From assembly GCF_000485595.1 (NCBI RefSeq), contig NW_014578665.1, forward strand, positions 13,478-67,853: DNA of 54,376 nt. Reading direction: 5' to 3'. Below the pieces are notes generated by a model, which saw only the letters and a list, made by a program, of their open reading frames with translations, was not told the origin of the DNA and ran no database searches. Position 1 is the stretch's first letter. Each line of letters begins with the position of its first letter. The translations under genes were made by a program, and so were the position numbers. This document shows, one piece after another, positions 41,430-52,089 of this stretch. This DNA comes from Priapulus caudatus. Its lineage: Eukaryota; Priapulida; Priapulimorpha; Priapulimorphida; Priapulidae.

Positions 41430-41489
41430 CTGGCAGCTATGGATCCGTGCGCCGAATGAATTGGCGGCGCACGGATCCATAGCTGCCAG
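41430..41489. repeat. Perfect 24-bp inverted repeat with 12-nt loop
   Basis: CTGGCAGCTATGGATCCGTG plus CGCC (41430-41453) is the exact reverse complement of 41466-41489. Such a perfect stem could be a small palindromic element, a structured RNA, or a fold-back assembly artefact. The sequence alone cannot decide. Confidence 0.85.
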
Positions 41490-41913
41490 GCGAACAGTCC
41501 GCAATTTTAGTGGGGGACAAGAGGGTAGACATTTGGGACGTGAACAGTGTTCACTTGTTATAAAAAGTGTAACCGAGTAATGTGTTCGTAACCGAGCTGT
41601 GTCACGCGAAATCACAGAAAGACTGTCGAAATTCTGACATTCGCGAACCTTGCCCAGTAATGGAAACGGCTGTCAGAATCAGGAAACACCTACCGGCGCT
41701 CTTCGCGCCCCAACGCTCCAACGTTTTTGCAACGTTCCAATGGCGAGGCTCGTACGGGAGTTGGAAAGCAGTGCGGCCTGCCCGCCGCCTATAGCCCATA
41801 GACTGGCACTCTCTCGCACCTCTCGGCTTAGCTTAGTCACTCAATGGCTAATCGAGGTGGGAGCGAGTCCTAGTCTATATATAGCCTTTGCACCTCGCAA
41901 CCTTCTTGAAAGA
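41490..41913. other. Spacer with imperfect hairpin
   Basis: No gene is supported. At 41799-41874 TAGACTGGCACTCTCTCGCA pairs imperfectly with GAGCGAGTCCTAGTCTA, a short hairpin bounded by TAGACTGG-like words. An 89-codon ORF overlaps it and is not credible. Confidence 0.5.
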
Positions 41914-42576
41914 GAGTAGGCCTATACTAGAAACATTAACAATTTCGTAGTAAATAGATTTCGTATTTAGTTAGCATTATATTTTATTGAAACGGTCGAA
42001 GTGCCTGTGGCGGCGGCGGTCCGCATGTAGACTGGTATTACATTCCACACCTACGGCTACGGCTACGAATACTTGTATTACTACAAGTACATGTGTACAC
42101 TAATTACTACTAAGTACTACTACTAGTACTAGTAGTAGTAGTACTACTAAGTTACCAGCACTACTAGTACTACTACTAGTACTAGTAACTACCAGGACCG
42201 CAGGAGCTAATAGTAATAGTAATAATGACTAACTCTGTTACTAGTAATTAACTTACTAATAATGACGAACCCTAACCATAACCCTAACCTATTATATTGA
42301 TATAATATTATATTTATATTGATGTAAATGACATTGGTTTTATTGCGCATGCCATACATTGGGGCCCATATAATATTGGGAGCCATGTTCTCTATCCTTG
42401 AACCACTAGTACTACTAGACTACTACGACTAGCAAGAAACGCTCTTTGCTAGGGTTAGAATACCCCTAGGCTATACTAGACACAGGCACTTCCAGCGTTT
42501 CAATAAAATATAATGGTAACTAAATACGAAATCTATTTACTACGAAATTGTTAATGTTTCTAGTATAGGCCTACTC
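41914..42576. mobile_element. Palindromic element, GAGTAG...GTAGTAAATA family, copy 1
   Basis: The left arm (41914-42012) reads GAGTAGGCCTATACTAGAAA, then ACATTAACAATTTCGTAGTA, AATAGATTTCGTATTTAGTT and a GAAGTGCCTGTG end. It pairs with the right arm (42483-42576). The interior is low complexity, with ACT/AGT triplet repeats (42090-42190). Related arms occur at about 44760-44810, 47327-47575 and 48107-48200. Non-coding. Confidence 0.75.
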
Positions 42577-43331
42577 TAATAATGGCTAATAAAATAATGG
42601 TTAATAAATACAACTTGTCAGTAGGACTAGTACTACAGTACCAGCAATAGTCTTAATGTTTGATTTCACCTAATAACTTCACTTCAACACCGTTAAATAC
42701 ACCGATGCAACACATAGCCGCACGCCATTGTGCATGCACAGATACACAGTAGATAGGAGCTGGACAACCATAAATCACGTCAGGCTGCCGTGTCAATTGA
42801 CTGGTACCAGATTAAATATTCCAGATCTAAGAAACTAAGATGGCTACGATAATTAAAAGCCCAAGTAGACTGGTACGACCTTCACTCAGCCAACTATCGT
42901 TGGCTATACTGAAGTGAGTTACGCTAGCGTGTTGAACTCTGCGACGCGCGGCAGTCTAGGTCATCGATCCGAGCGGTTTTTTAAAAAAAACTTGGAAATG
43001 GTACGTAGATGGACTCGTTGCGCCATCTATGGGTCGCGATAACTTCCATATTAATGTGAGGGCATGATCCAGCAAAAAGGGAAAATTATTTTTCTACACT
43101 TGCTCGACGCGCGCCAACAAGCAAGGTAGCAATTTCGAGCATTTGGAGTTATTCTCGCCCTACGTGCATAGTCCAAAGGCTTGCGGAAGCGCCAGAACTG
43201 CTGAATTGACCGATCAGAGGCCGATCTGATACAACCGTTAAAGTCATATTGACAGCGCAGCGATTTCGTTCTAAAAGGCGCCACCAGGTGGCGCGAAGCG
43301 CGCTTCGCGCGGATATCAGCTGCAGAACGTC
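42577..43331. other. Unassigned spacer with TAGACTGGTA hairpin
   Basis: No gene. TAGACTGGTACGACC at 42866 begins a region with a small internal hairpin (AGCCAAC TATC GTTGGCT) and ends GCAGTCTA near 42955. GGCGCCACCAGGTGGCGC plus GCGCGAAGCGCGC palindromes lie at 43278-43312. Confidence 0.45.
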
Positions 43332-44070
43332 CAGGGATGAGATTGGATAATTTAATTTTCAGCTGAAATTTTAATTAGTAAACAGTGGAGCGAGCAATGC
43401 GAGGACTGTTGGTCATCGGAAAGCTAGGGGGGTCCGGGGGCATGCTCCCCCAGAATTTTTTTAAAAGAATGGTGCAATTTGGTGCATTCTAGCTATTCTG
43501 AACAAATTATAGGAGACTCTTGAATCACCTTTTCAAGTTCAAAAGGAACAAACGAACTATAATACGAAATCAGGGGCTGAAAATAGGGCAAGTTTTTTTA
43601 TTAAATGTCTAGACATAATGAATTTTTCTGTTTCCACCGGTTGCTTGCATTGTTTTACTCAGACATAACCTGCCTTGCTGCGACCAGATTTGAATGAAAA
43701 AACACAATGCGAATGAACAATCAGTGCATAGTCATGCACACAACATGCACGCAGCAACATGTAAACCCGGCCCCCAGGCCAGGCATGGTCGTTACGTGAT
43801 CAGCTACCTCAAATGTCTGCCCCTCTACTGCAGCCTGTGAACGAGGATTTTCTTTCTGGTACGCAAAAACAGATACACTGTATACTTCGCTGTCAGCCTA
43901 CTGTCTACACTCTACAGTCTACAGTCAGGTGCTGTTGAGGGTATATAATTTAAATTGTTACATTGTACCCACTCCCAATTTCTCAACGAATTTAGACGTT
44001 TCCCAAAATCGACCCCTGGGACTGTCAAATCCGCGGATTTCCGCGGATCCGCGGAAGAATCTCATCCCTG
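43332..44070. mobile_element. CAGGGATGAGATT element
   Basis: It begins CAGGGATGAGATT and ends AATCTCATCCCTG, a 13-bp perfect TIR. Near the right end TCCGCGGATTTCCGCGGATC forms nested palindromes. The interior has GCTAGGGGGGTCCGGGGGCA, also seen in the nested element at 5888-6092. The flanks do not show a clean 5- or 8-bp duplication, so the two ends may not come from one insertion. An additional right end of the same family is at about 46976-46989. Confidence 0.6.
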
Positions 44071-44726
44071 CATATCCATGACTAACTGACACCACTTAAT
44101 TGGTAAAATGTTCCATGCACCTTGAGAAATTGTGAGAAATTATGAGGTTACCATCAAAATTTGCAGGCAAAACGCGCGAACACCGCCCATTGCCTGACGT
44201 CACTAAGCTATATATATATGTCACCAAATGTGTGCCCAATGTAACGAGGTGAAAGAACTATTTTGGGCAGCGTGGGATAGTTTACCTATCACTGGCAGAT
44301 GACAGCTGTAGAATGGTTGATGTTGATGGCTCAGTGAATATTGTGAAAATGCTGGTTGTATCATGTGTCTGACGTCATCAGTGAGGTCAGCCGCGGCTCA
44401 CTACACGTGTACGCGGGCAATCAAAACGCTCTAAAAGTTCACATGTATCGTTATATGGAGAAACGAGCATGTACAGACGTGGCACATAGTGTTAGCCATC
44501 GAATAAAGTTGAAAATGAAAAATCAGTAAAATTTTGCCTAAAACCTTGTGTTTCTTTACTATCTTTCGCCTATTATTAGTAATAATTTCCCATAAATGCC
44601 GTTCATAAGCTCCTCCCCAACACTCAATTTCACTGCACACACGACAACAAACAACAAGAATAAAGAGAACATGTCAAGAGCAAGAAATCTCTATATTCGT
44701 GTTGTTTGTGCACAGTGGCATGTACG
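44071..44726. other. Spacer with a reversed arm of the GTAGTAAATA family
   Basis: No gene. About 44545-44625 (TCTTTCGCCTATTATTAGTA, CCATAAATGCCGTTCATAAG) is the reverse complement of the arm at 44755-44805, so a family member's right arm lies here. Confidence 0.5.
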
Positions 44727-45309
44727 TGTGCGGTGTACTTGTGTGTCGCAGAAGAGCATGTGAACGGTATTTACAGGAAACTATCGGCAATAATAAGCGA
44801 AAGAGAGTAGAGAAACAGTTAGCTCTAGTACTATATAGCCCTTCGCTCTGCTGCAGGGCTATAGAACATTCTGTGTTGAATCCTCTCACTTTTTCTGCTC
44901 CCACTGCTCGCACGAAAAATGGCTCACAAGATGCAAAATGATCGGGCTTTTTAAACTGTGTACGTCACGAATTTCTAGCACCAGCAAGTAGTATATTTGT
45001 GTTATTTGTACAAAATAAAATGTATGAAAATACAATTCGTGTTTCTGTTTACTTTTCATGCTTATATATACCTTCTTTATACTCCCTAATTTGCCGGTGC
45101 ATTCGATGTAACCAAACGCTCGACACAAACAACTGCCATTAATTCGAAACTCTTGCGTGGCGTCCAGACGTTTCCAATGGAGAAAAAAAAAATAAGAGAA
45201 AAAATATTTTTAATTACAACTATGTCAAAATCTGTGACTGCGGAGCGGGGGTGCACCGCGGCGAGCGCCTTAGACGCGAAGTCACAAAAGGGGGATCTGG
45301 GGGTCCACC

Positions 45310-46617
45310 CAGGGGAAAAATACACGGGGGCGGCGGGCGATTTCGCCCCCGAAATGCCAAAAAGAGCCCCCGAAAATACGATATCGGGGGCGACCCCAAA
45401 AGCAAAAGTCGCCCTGGAAATCGATTGTCCAGGTCGGTCCCGCGCCTTGCCGATCTCGATCGGCCTCTGCCGCTAGCGGCAGCCGGTTCCACGGCGCGGT
45501 AGAATTCCTAGTACGGTGTGGCTGTCAAGTGTTTATCATTAAGCATGCATGTGTGTATTGCATTCAATCAAGCGCGCGCCGCCGCCCGCGCGTATATATA
45601 CGTGTGTGCCTGTGTGCCTGCAGGCGTGCTTGCGTGTGTGCCTGCGCGCGTGCGTGCGTGCGGGCGTGCCTGTGTGCCTGCGGGCGTGCTTGCGTGTGTG
45701 CCTGCGCGCGTGCGTGTGTGCGGGCGTGCCTGTGTGCCTGCGGGCGTGCCTACGTAGACCCGTAGGACCAACGACCCGTAGGATTATAGAACGTAATCCA
45801 TGGAAAATCCTAATGAAATTCACACGTATATTTTTCCCTGCCGGCACACTCGTGTGTCATTCCCGATTGTAGCTTTTTTGTCAATTCCCCGAAAGAGTTT
45901 TGCTGCCGCTCTCTCATAGTCCAGCAATGCCAACCCTCTAAATTTTAGTAGTGATTAGTACCACGCCTGAAACATCGTGCCCCCCCCCCATACTTCAATC
46001 ATATGCCGCCCCTGCCAGCAGGCACGTACGCAGCGTCGATGTGCACAGCCATTCACACGTGCCTCGCGGGCCGCCTTTCTCAAACCCCTGAGCTTCCAGG
46101 GCCCTTACGCGGGCCTTGGACCCAGCCCGCAAGAGACTTCGCGTATAAACAATCGATCCTCCTAGCTCGTACAGGCGGACATTCCACTATTTCGGGTAGC
46201 CGTAATAGTTTCTGTGTTTAGCTGAACCTGTGATTATTCACTATTCAAGGTGCATTTTGTGGTTTGTGACTTGTGAGTTGTGTTATCATGTTAGGTCTGT
46301 CAGTCTGATGCAATAACTGTCTTGAATATTGACTGTGTCTGTGTGTGCCGTGTGTGTGGTGTGTGTGTGCGTGCGTGCGTGCGTGCCGTGCCGTGCGCTG
46401 CGTGCTGTGCGTGCGTGTGACGTGTGTGTGGTGTTGTGCGCGCCCACGAGTGTGTATTAGCTACTGTGCTTGTGTGTTACATTTGAGGAAACAGCCCTGG
46501 AAAAAAGTCGCCCTGGAAAGTGGAAAAAGAGCCCTGGAAAATGAAAAAGTAGCCCCCGAAATTTTGGGGGGGTTTGCAAAAAGAGCCCCGGAAATAAAAA
46601 AATTAATTTTTTCACTG
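45310..46617. mobile_element. hAT-like element with GAAATGCCAAAAAG repeats, copy 2
   Basis: It begins CAGGGGAAAAATACACGGGG, like copy 1 at 15223, and ends TTAATTTTTTCACTG. A perfect 8-bp duplication GGTCCACC flanks it (45302-45309 and 46618-46625). Both ends carry AGCCCCCGAAA/GCCCTGGAAAA direct repeats (45345-45425 and 46490-46590). The interior includes a 60 bp GC-rich minisatellite and a GTGC-rich tract (46330-46440). No transposase. Confidence 0.88.
45607..45752. repeat. 60 bp minisatellite (GTGCCTGCGGGC type)
   Basis: About 2.4 copies of a 60 bp unit made of GTGTGCCTGCGGGCGTGCTT and CGTGTGTGCCTGCGCGCGTG. The alternating purine-pyrimidine content could favour Z-DNA. It is open in several frames (about 80-107 codons of Cys/Ala/Val), which is composition only. 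Confidence 0.9.
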
Positions 46618-46625
46618 GGTCCACC

Positions 46626-47184
46626 CCCCAATTTTTTTTTCAATAAAGGCTGTAAACATGATTTCCACGCCGCTATTGAAATGTAAATCATGCAAATTTA
46701 TAATGCCATGAATGCGGTGAATGGGATTGCCGCCATGTCTTTCGATGTCATGAATGCGCACGGCGATCTCGCGCATATCGTTGTAGCAAGACTTGAAAAT
46801 TGACCAATGGTGTGAGAGCCAAGATGGCGGTGCCCATAGAAAAATTGGCGCCGCCATATTGGGTCAGAGAAAATACGGCATGGTACTGACGAAACGAACC
46901 AAGAAACGGAGGAATCCGGAAAAAAATACATTAATAAAATAATCAGGAAATCCGGAATTCCGGATAAATCCGAAAGAATCTCATCCCTGACACTACAAAT
47001 GTAGACAAAACACATGGGCAGCCTATTACATTTCGGGTGACATCACGTGCGTACGTGAGAGCATTTTAAATGTAATCGCAAGTAGTGCTAGCACTTTGAG
47101 GAATAAATGCATAAATACATGGTGTAAAGTTGTGGAAAGTGTTCAAAAAGATAGGTGAGAGGTCCATGTAGATAAATAAGTGTT
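46626..47184. other. Interior of the Mutator-like element
   Basis: Noncoding DNA containing a GAATCTCATCCCTG end (46976-46989) of the CAGGGATGAG family, preceded by TCCGGAATTCCGGA palindromes. No matching left end is close by. ORFs here are not credible. Confidence 0.5.
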
Positions 47185-47654
47185 AAAAAGCCCGATCATT
47201 TTGCATTTTGTGAGCCATTTTTCGTGGGAGCGGAAAAAGTGACAGGATTCAACATAGAATGTTCTATAGCCCTGCAGCGGAGCGAAGGGCTATAGTATAG
47301 TATTAGTACTAGAGCTAAGAAACAGTGAGACTAGTCTTTGGTAGTAAATACATTTCGTGTTTATTTACCATATAATTTTTTTTATTGAAACATTCCAAGT
47401 GGCTGCCTGTGTCTCACTGTGTGCGACTTAGCTCCAAGAAACGGTCATACATCAAGAGACCATCATCGTCACACAGCATGTGTTGCACAGGCACTTGGAA
47501 CGTCTCAATAAAAATAAAAAAGTAAATAAACACGAAATGTATTTACTACCAAAGTCTTAATGTTTCTCTACTCTATTTCGACTATAATCACCTGTAAATG
47601 CCGGTCAAATGCTCTGCAACACACAAGTACACCGCACGCTAGCTGCTGCACACT

Positions 47655-47728
47655 TAGCTCTAGTATTAGTAACTAGAGCCCGCACGCGCAACTGTACACG
47701 GGCTATAGTTACTATATATATAGAGCTA
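47655..47728. mobile_element. 74 bp Mutator-type MITE
   Basis: It begins TAGCTCTAGTA and ends TATATAGAGCTA, the terminal sequence of the 2.5 kb Mutator-like element, and contains GGGCTATAGT. The flanks are a perfect 9-bp CTGCACACT (47646-47654 and 47729-47737). It is almost all TIR and far shorter than usual Mutator derivatives. Confidence 0.82.
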
Positions 47729-47736
47729 CTGCACAC

Positions 47737-48345
47737 TGACAGCAGACACATAAATATATAGTATATGTATATATTTATATGTCAGTGTGCAGCAGCTAGC
47801 GTGCGGCGGCCAGCGTGTGACAGTGTGTTGCAGATGAGCATTTGGGCGGCATTTACAGGAAATTGTCGGCAATAATAGGTGAAAGAGAGTATTTACTGTA
47901 TTTACTGTATAGCCACACACAACATTATGTCGATGCATGGCTATGAAGGGTTAGGCAGCTATTGCTTATTTATAAACCCTGGCTCGACCAATGGCGGCTA
48001 AGCCTGATCTTGAAGTCGAGACTGTCTTTTGACGTTACTATTTAAGTATAATACTAGTTATGTTTTCAGGGAGGCTGTTCCATGTGTCGACCAGGTAAAA
48101 AGTTCAGGTCGAAAGAGTAGAGAAACATTTAGACTTTGGTAGTAAATAAATTTCGTATTTATTTAGCATTATATTTTAATGAAATGCTCCAAGTGCCTGT
48201 GATGTGTAGGACTGCCTATATTGATGTTAGTCACAAATCCTGGTCGTATCAGCGACTGTGCCTGTGGACCGTTACTACTTGCAGCTAGGGCCTGCATAGC
48301 TCTAGAACTATAGCCCTCCGCTCCACCGCAGGGCTATAGAACATA
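47737..48345. other. Partial third copy of the GTAGTAAATA palindromic family
   Basis: CAGTGTGCAGCAGCTAGCGT at 47785 and GGCATTTACAGGAAATTG, CGAAAGAGAGTAGAG-like segments (47850-47890 and 48110-48125) repeat the arm seen at 44727-44810. GACTTTGGTAGTAAATA recurs at 48131. The right arm is missing. At 48296-48343 TAGCTCTAGAACTATAGCCC and CAGGGCTATAGAACAT repeat the Mutator-like TIR. No gene. Confidence 0.55.
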
Positions 48346-50450
48346 CTAAGGCAATTTCCAGGGAATAAGCAAAAACAACTTTTTTGTGGTTAATAACTTC
48401 TTCGGTATGCCAAATAAAGCACATTCTCTGCCGCACAAATGTCTTAAAGGGACAGTAGCCTCTAGGATTTTACTGCATACAACTATACTTACTGTATAAC
48501 AAATCGTCTATACCCACACGTATTTGTTACCAGATACCTAATTTAATTATTATAATTAATTACACATCAACGCTACGAAATTTGAACGGCGCCATGACAC
48601 CCGCGACCCGCAGACCGGTGGCTGGCGGCGGGACTCCGAAAAGTCTGCGATTTTGATCAGATTTCATTTTGCACGTGTATGCGAGGACGCGAAGGGCTAA
48701 TACGGGAAAAGTGGAGATTTAGTATTTATACAGACCCATGAAAATACTATTTACCGACACGATTCATTTACGGCGGACACACAATTTATTCATATTATAA
48801 CTGAACCCCTATATATGTCGTTTATAAGAGATTACAATCTTTTGCTTTTAATGAAAACCCTAAGAAACACACCTGTCGTTTGCTAGCCCCTTGGCTGGAA
48901 ACGGTGGATTTTGCGCACTTATCAGATCGTCGGCATCTGCAGTGGCGGCCAAGCACGTCGTGTGTTAACAACAACTGTAGTAGTTAGTTGTTTAAAACTT
49001 AAAGAACAATATATTTCTAAAGGGGGGGGGGGGGGGGGGGGTAATGATGAAACCATGAAACTTTTTATGTAGCGGCTAATCTATAACCTAAATTAGGCTG
49101 AAAATAACCCTAGAACCTAGAGTAAACTCTCTTTTAAAGTTACTAAAAACACTAAAATTAAATCCAGCGATAACCTAGAAAGCTTAAAATGTTGTACTAT
49201 GCTATACTTACTCAGGTCGACCGAGTTTGTTTACCACCCACTTGTAATCGCTCATTGTTTCGCATAGTGAGAGGCGGGCAGCAAATGTATTTCCACGTGA
49301 AGGGTGGGGCAGGTTGCATGCGTTGCCCCCAAACCGGCACTACCTGGCACAACGAAAAATGTGGTTTACAAGCGATTTCACCTACATTTTTGTTTTAGTA
49401 AGCGAGTTCGATGGTGAATAAAAATACAAATGTATACAAACATGAGCTTGCTGGTTGTTCACTGGTCCTTATTCTATCTTCCGGTAGTATTACACGAACC
49501 AGATACTTCATCTCGTTTGACATATATCGTCACTTTTCACACTGCAGTGGGTTTTCACTTAGTTACGCTGTAGAATGCTGGCGAGGCCACACTCTAAATT
49601 TGCACACACAGCTCTTGGCAATGAGCACGTAGGCTTCTCGGCCGGTAGCCTAAGGTCGGACGGTGCAGAAAATTCGCCTAGAAAATTAAGCTTACGTTGC
49701 ACCCATGCTGGAGTTAAAAATTACAATTTTAACATTTAAACTATATTATAGAAGCCTTGTTTTTTTTATGGTTTTCCCCGCGTTTTTTTTTTAAATAAAC
49801 GCTGTGCGCTGGTAAAATAATGCTGAACTACTGTTCCCCGCGGAGGAATGATGTGTACTGAATTGTTATCAGTAAACTGACGCTCCAGCGATTGTGAGCT
49901 TTTCGGCACATCGTTTTGGGGCAATTAAAGTTGCATAGCAAACCGTTATCCTGCTAGGCCCGAAGTACAAGTTGCCGAATGGCGCTGGCCTAACCGATCA
50001 CTGCCGTGGCTCATGAAGAGCTGTGTGTGCAAACCTTAGACTGTGGCCCGCCAAGGGATTACGTAACTCAAGGTAAACAACCATGTCGTGAATAAGTAAG
50101 CCGGATTTATGCGGTAACAACGAAGGAAGCTCACGTGGTTTGTAAATACTACCTGGAAGATAGATATAAGGACCAGTTGAACAAAGACCAGGCTCATACT
50201 TTGATACCTACCGACCTTTTAGTCATTTGTATTTCTTTATTGCACAATCCGGAACTCGTGAACGAACAAAGAATGTAGTGAAATCAGTACCAAATCGTTG
50301 TCTTAACTGCCTTTGGTCATTAACGTACGCTCGGGGGGGACACTCTCTGATATAACTGACTGATAAATAATACAGTTTAAGCCCAGATCCTCCTTTGATA
50401 TTGAGTCTTCTACCCAGGATAGTGAGGCGAAGAGGCTGACGCGTTTATGT
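48346..50450. other. Unassigned region with a G20 run
   Basis: No supported gene in 2.1 kb. A homopolymer of about 20 G lies at 49021-49042. Short ORFs (49189-49398, 49411-49632) have no family signal. No tRNA-like cloverleaf was found. Confidence 0.4.
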
Positions 50451-52080
50451 GCCGGCGTCCAGTCACACCATACACCCCACGCACGCATCCGGACCAGAAT
50501 CAACCGACTGAAAAATCAAGCCATTTTGGCCAGTGCGGTTGTCGTTTCGACCTTGGGTGTGCGTCAGCGAATTCGTGGTACTGTGCCGTAGTCGTTCGAG
50601 CAACACGAAGGCTGACCCAGAGCGGCTATGCATGCTCGTTGTCACTTTCCTCGTGACGCGCGCCCGTAGTGCGTTCGGGATTTTGTGTGCCAATCTCAGA
50701 ATTGCTGCGCGAGCAGCTCGGACGGCCATGAAGGTACACGCCCAAAGAGAGGGACGCCAGAGCACGGGGATGTGCCCCGGCGACCGTGTCTCACGAGGGC
50801 GCAGAGCGCGCACGAGACCAAACAGCCAAGACGCGGCAGCGCGGAGCACACGACCGTGCGAACTGGGTATTTCCGTTGTATGTTACGTCGGCTGAAGGGT
50901 GTAGCGAAGCCAGGCGTAGCGCGACACGCTAGGCGTGTTTCTAAACGCATGTGCCACGAACATTGCCAGGGGCAAATAATGGGCTGTGCTGAACGAGGTG
51001 CTGAACGAGTCGGTGTAGCGCGCCCCAGCGTTCTTCTAGGCGTGTTCCTAGGCCGTGTAGCGCAGGCGTATGATAGCTCGGCGTAGAGTACCCTATATAG
51101 AACGGGTCCCCGGCTCCGCGCCCACCCGCTCGATCATGCACACTCGTCTCCTCCGACACCTCGAAGTGGATGCACAGATGAATTCCTGGCTGATCGTGTT
51201 CTAGAAGAGGGTACGCACCTCAAGAGATAGAGGATCGCTGACAGGGGCTGCGGACTGAGACAATACGGAAATCAGGCGGTTTCGCGTTGCAACCATCAGC
51301 AGAACCCTCATGGAACTTGGCACTTCGACAAGTCCATCGTCATCCAAGAAAAGGAAAAAGAGAATAAGGAGGTCAAGCGGAGTTCTGGGCTCCGACCGTG
51401 GATGCGGTAGGCGACAGACCAGTTTTTGCTGTATGGACGGCAGCTACTTGTTGAACTGCGCGTAAGGAATGACGGGTCCCGGCAGTCCTTCAGATGAAAT
51501 TCATGAGGATGCCGCCCCGAAGATGTTGCCGCCAAGCTGCTGAACCAGAGTGTGGTCCGAAGAGTCACGGCAAGCAGAATAGGGCATCGCCGCTACAGAG
51601 GGGGCGCTGCCGGCCCTCGGCCCTGAGCGTTGCGCCTGAACGCTGCGGCAGTCGCGGGTTGGCCGGGGGTGCTGTGAGCCGGAAGGGGACGTAGTGCACT
51701 CATGTCCTAAATGGGTGAGGGTGCCGTCAAAACACCATATCCGCTGGCTCATCCCGAGAAGTGACCGTGTGTTGCTGACTGTGCCGTTGGCTGTCGCGTT
51801 GTTGGCTGGAGCGTTGGCTGTACGCTAGCTGTGGCGTTGAAAGTGTGCGGTGCACTGCGCGGTGGGCACAGCGTCGCGGACCATCTTCGTTCCGTGCCAG
51901 GCTTAGCAAACACGCTGTGCATCATCGTTGTCAATCGGCTAGCGTCTCCAAATCCTGACAAAAGATTGGCGACAAACGACGGCAGCGGTGATGCTAATTT
52001 GTCGCATTTTTTGATGTAATTTTCAGTGCGCCGGCCCCGCCGTCACGTGCGTGTAATAGACTATTCAGACTCCAATATAA
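50451..52080. other. GC-rich unassigned region
   Basis: GC content rises. ORFs of 80-133 codons overlap in nearly every frame, as expected of GC-rich DNA. Words such as CTAGGCGTGTT and GTAGCGCG recur around 50905-51070, so this part is repetitive. At 51310-51360 a frame reads MELGTSTSPSSSKKRKKRIRR, which could be a real N terminus, but it closes soon after. I cannot name a gene. Confidence 0.35.
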
Positions 52081-52089
52081 GCCACCAAA

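Larger units (their letters stand above)
44820..47317. mobile_element. Mutator-like element with long TIR and 9-bp duplication
   Basis: The TIRs of about 130 bp (44820-44952 and 47185-47317) begin TAGCTCTAGTACTATA and include CTGCAGGGCTATAGAACATT and AAAAATGGCTCACAA. The flanks are a perfect AGAAACAGT on each side (44811-44819 and 47318-47326). Long TIRs plus 9-bp duplications are typical of Mutator-like elements. There is no transposase; a hAT-like element (45310-46617) fills most of the interior. A related TIR fragment lies at 48296-48343 and a 74 bp relative at 47655-47728. Confidence 0.85.
44727..47636. mobile_element. Palindromic element of the same family, split by a Mutator-like insertion
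   Basis: The left arm GTGCGGTGTACTTGTGTGT, then CGGTATTTACAGG and CGAAAGAGAGTAGAGAAAC, matches the reversed right arm ending ACACAAGTACACCGCAC at 47636. Without the 2.5 kb Mutator-like insertion the element is about 400 bp and mostly inverted repeat (inner arms 47327-47410 and 47480-47575). No coding capacity. Confidence 0.65.

Noticed and set aside
42265-42292. Telomere-like CCCTAA words.
   Set aside because: Only three imperfect units (ACCCTAACC, ATAACCCTAACC); far too few for telomeric DNA.
45518-45872. Cys/Ala-rich ORFs of 79-107 codons on both strands.
   Set aside because: They are translations of the 60 bp GTGC-rich minisatellite.
50880-51090. Possible histone H4-like or H2A-like fragment (AAGCCAGGCG...CGCTAGGCGTG).
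   Set aside because: Only a few words resemble histone codons. No frame gives a histone motif, and the words themselves repeat locally.
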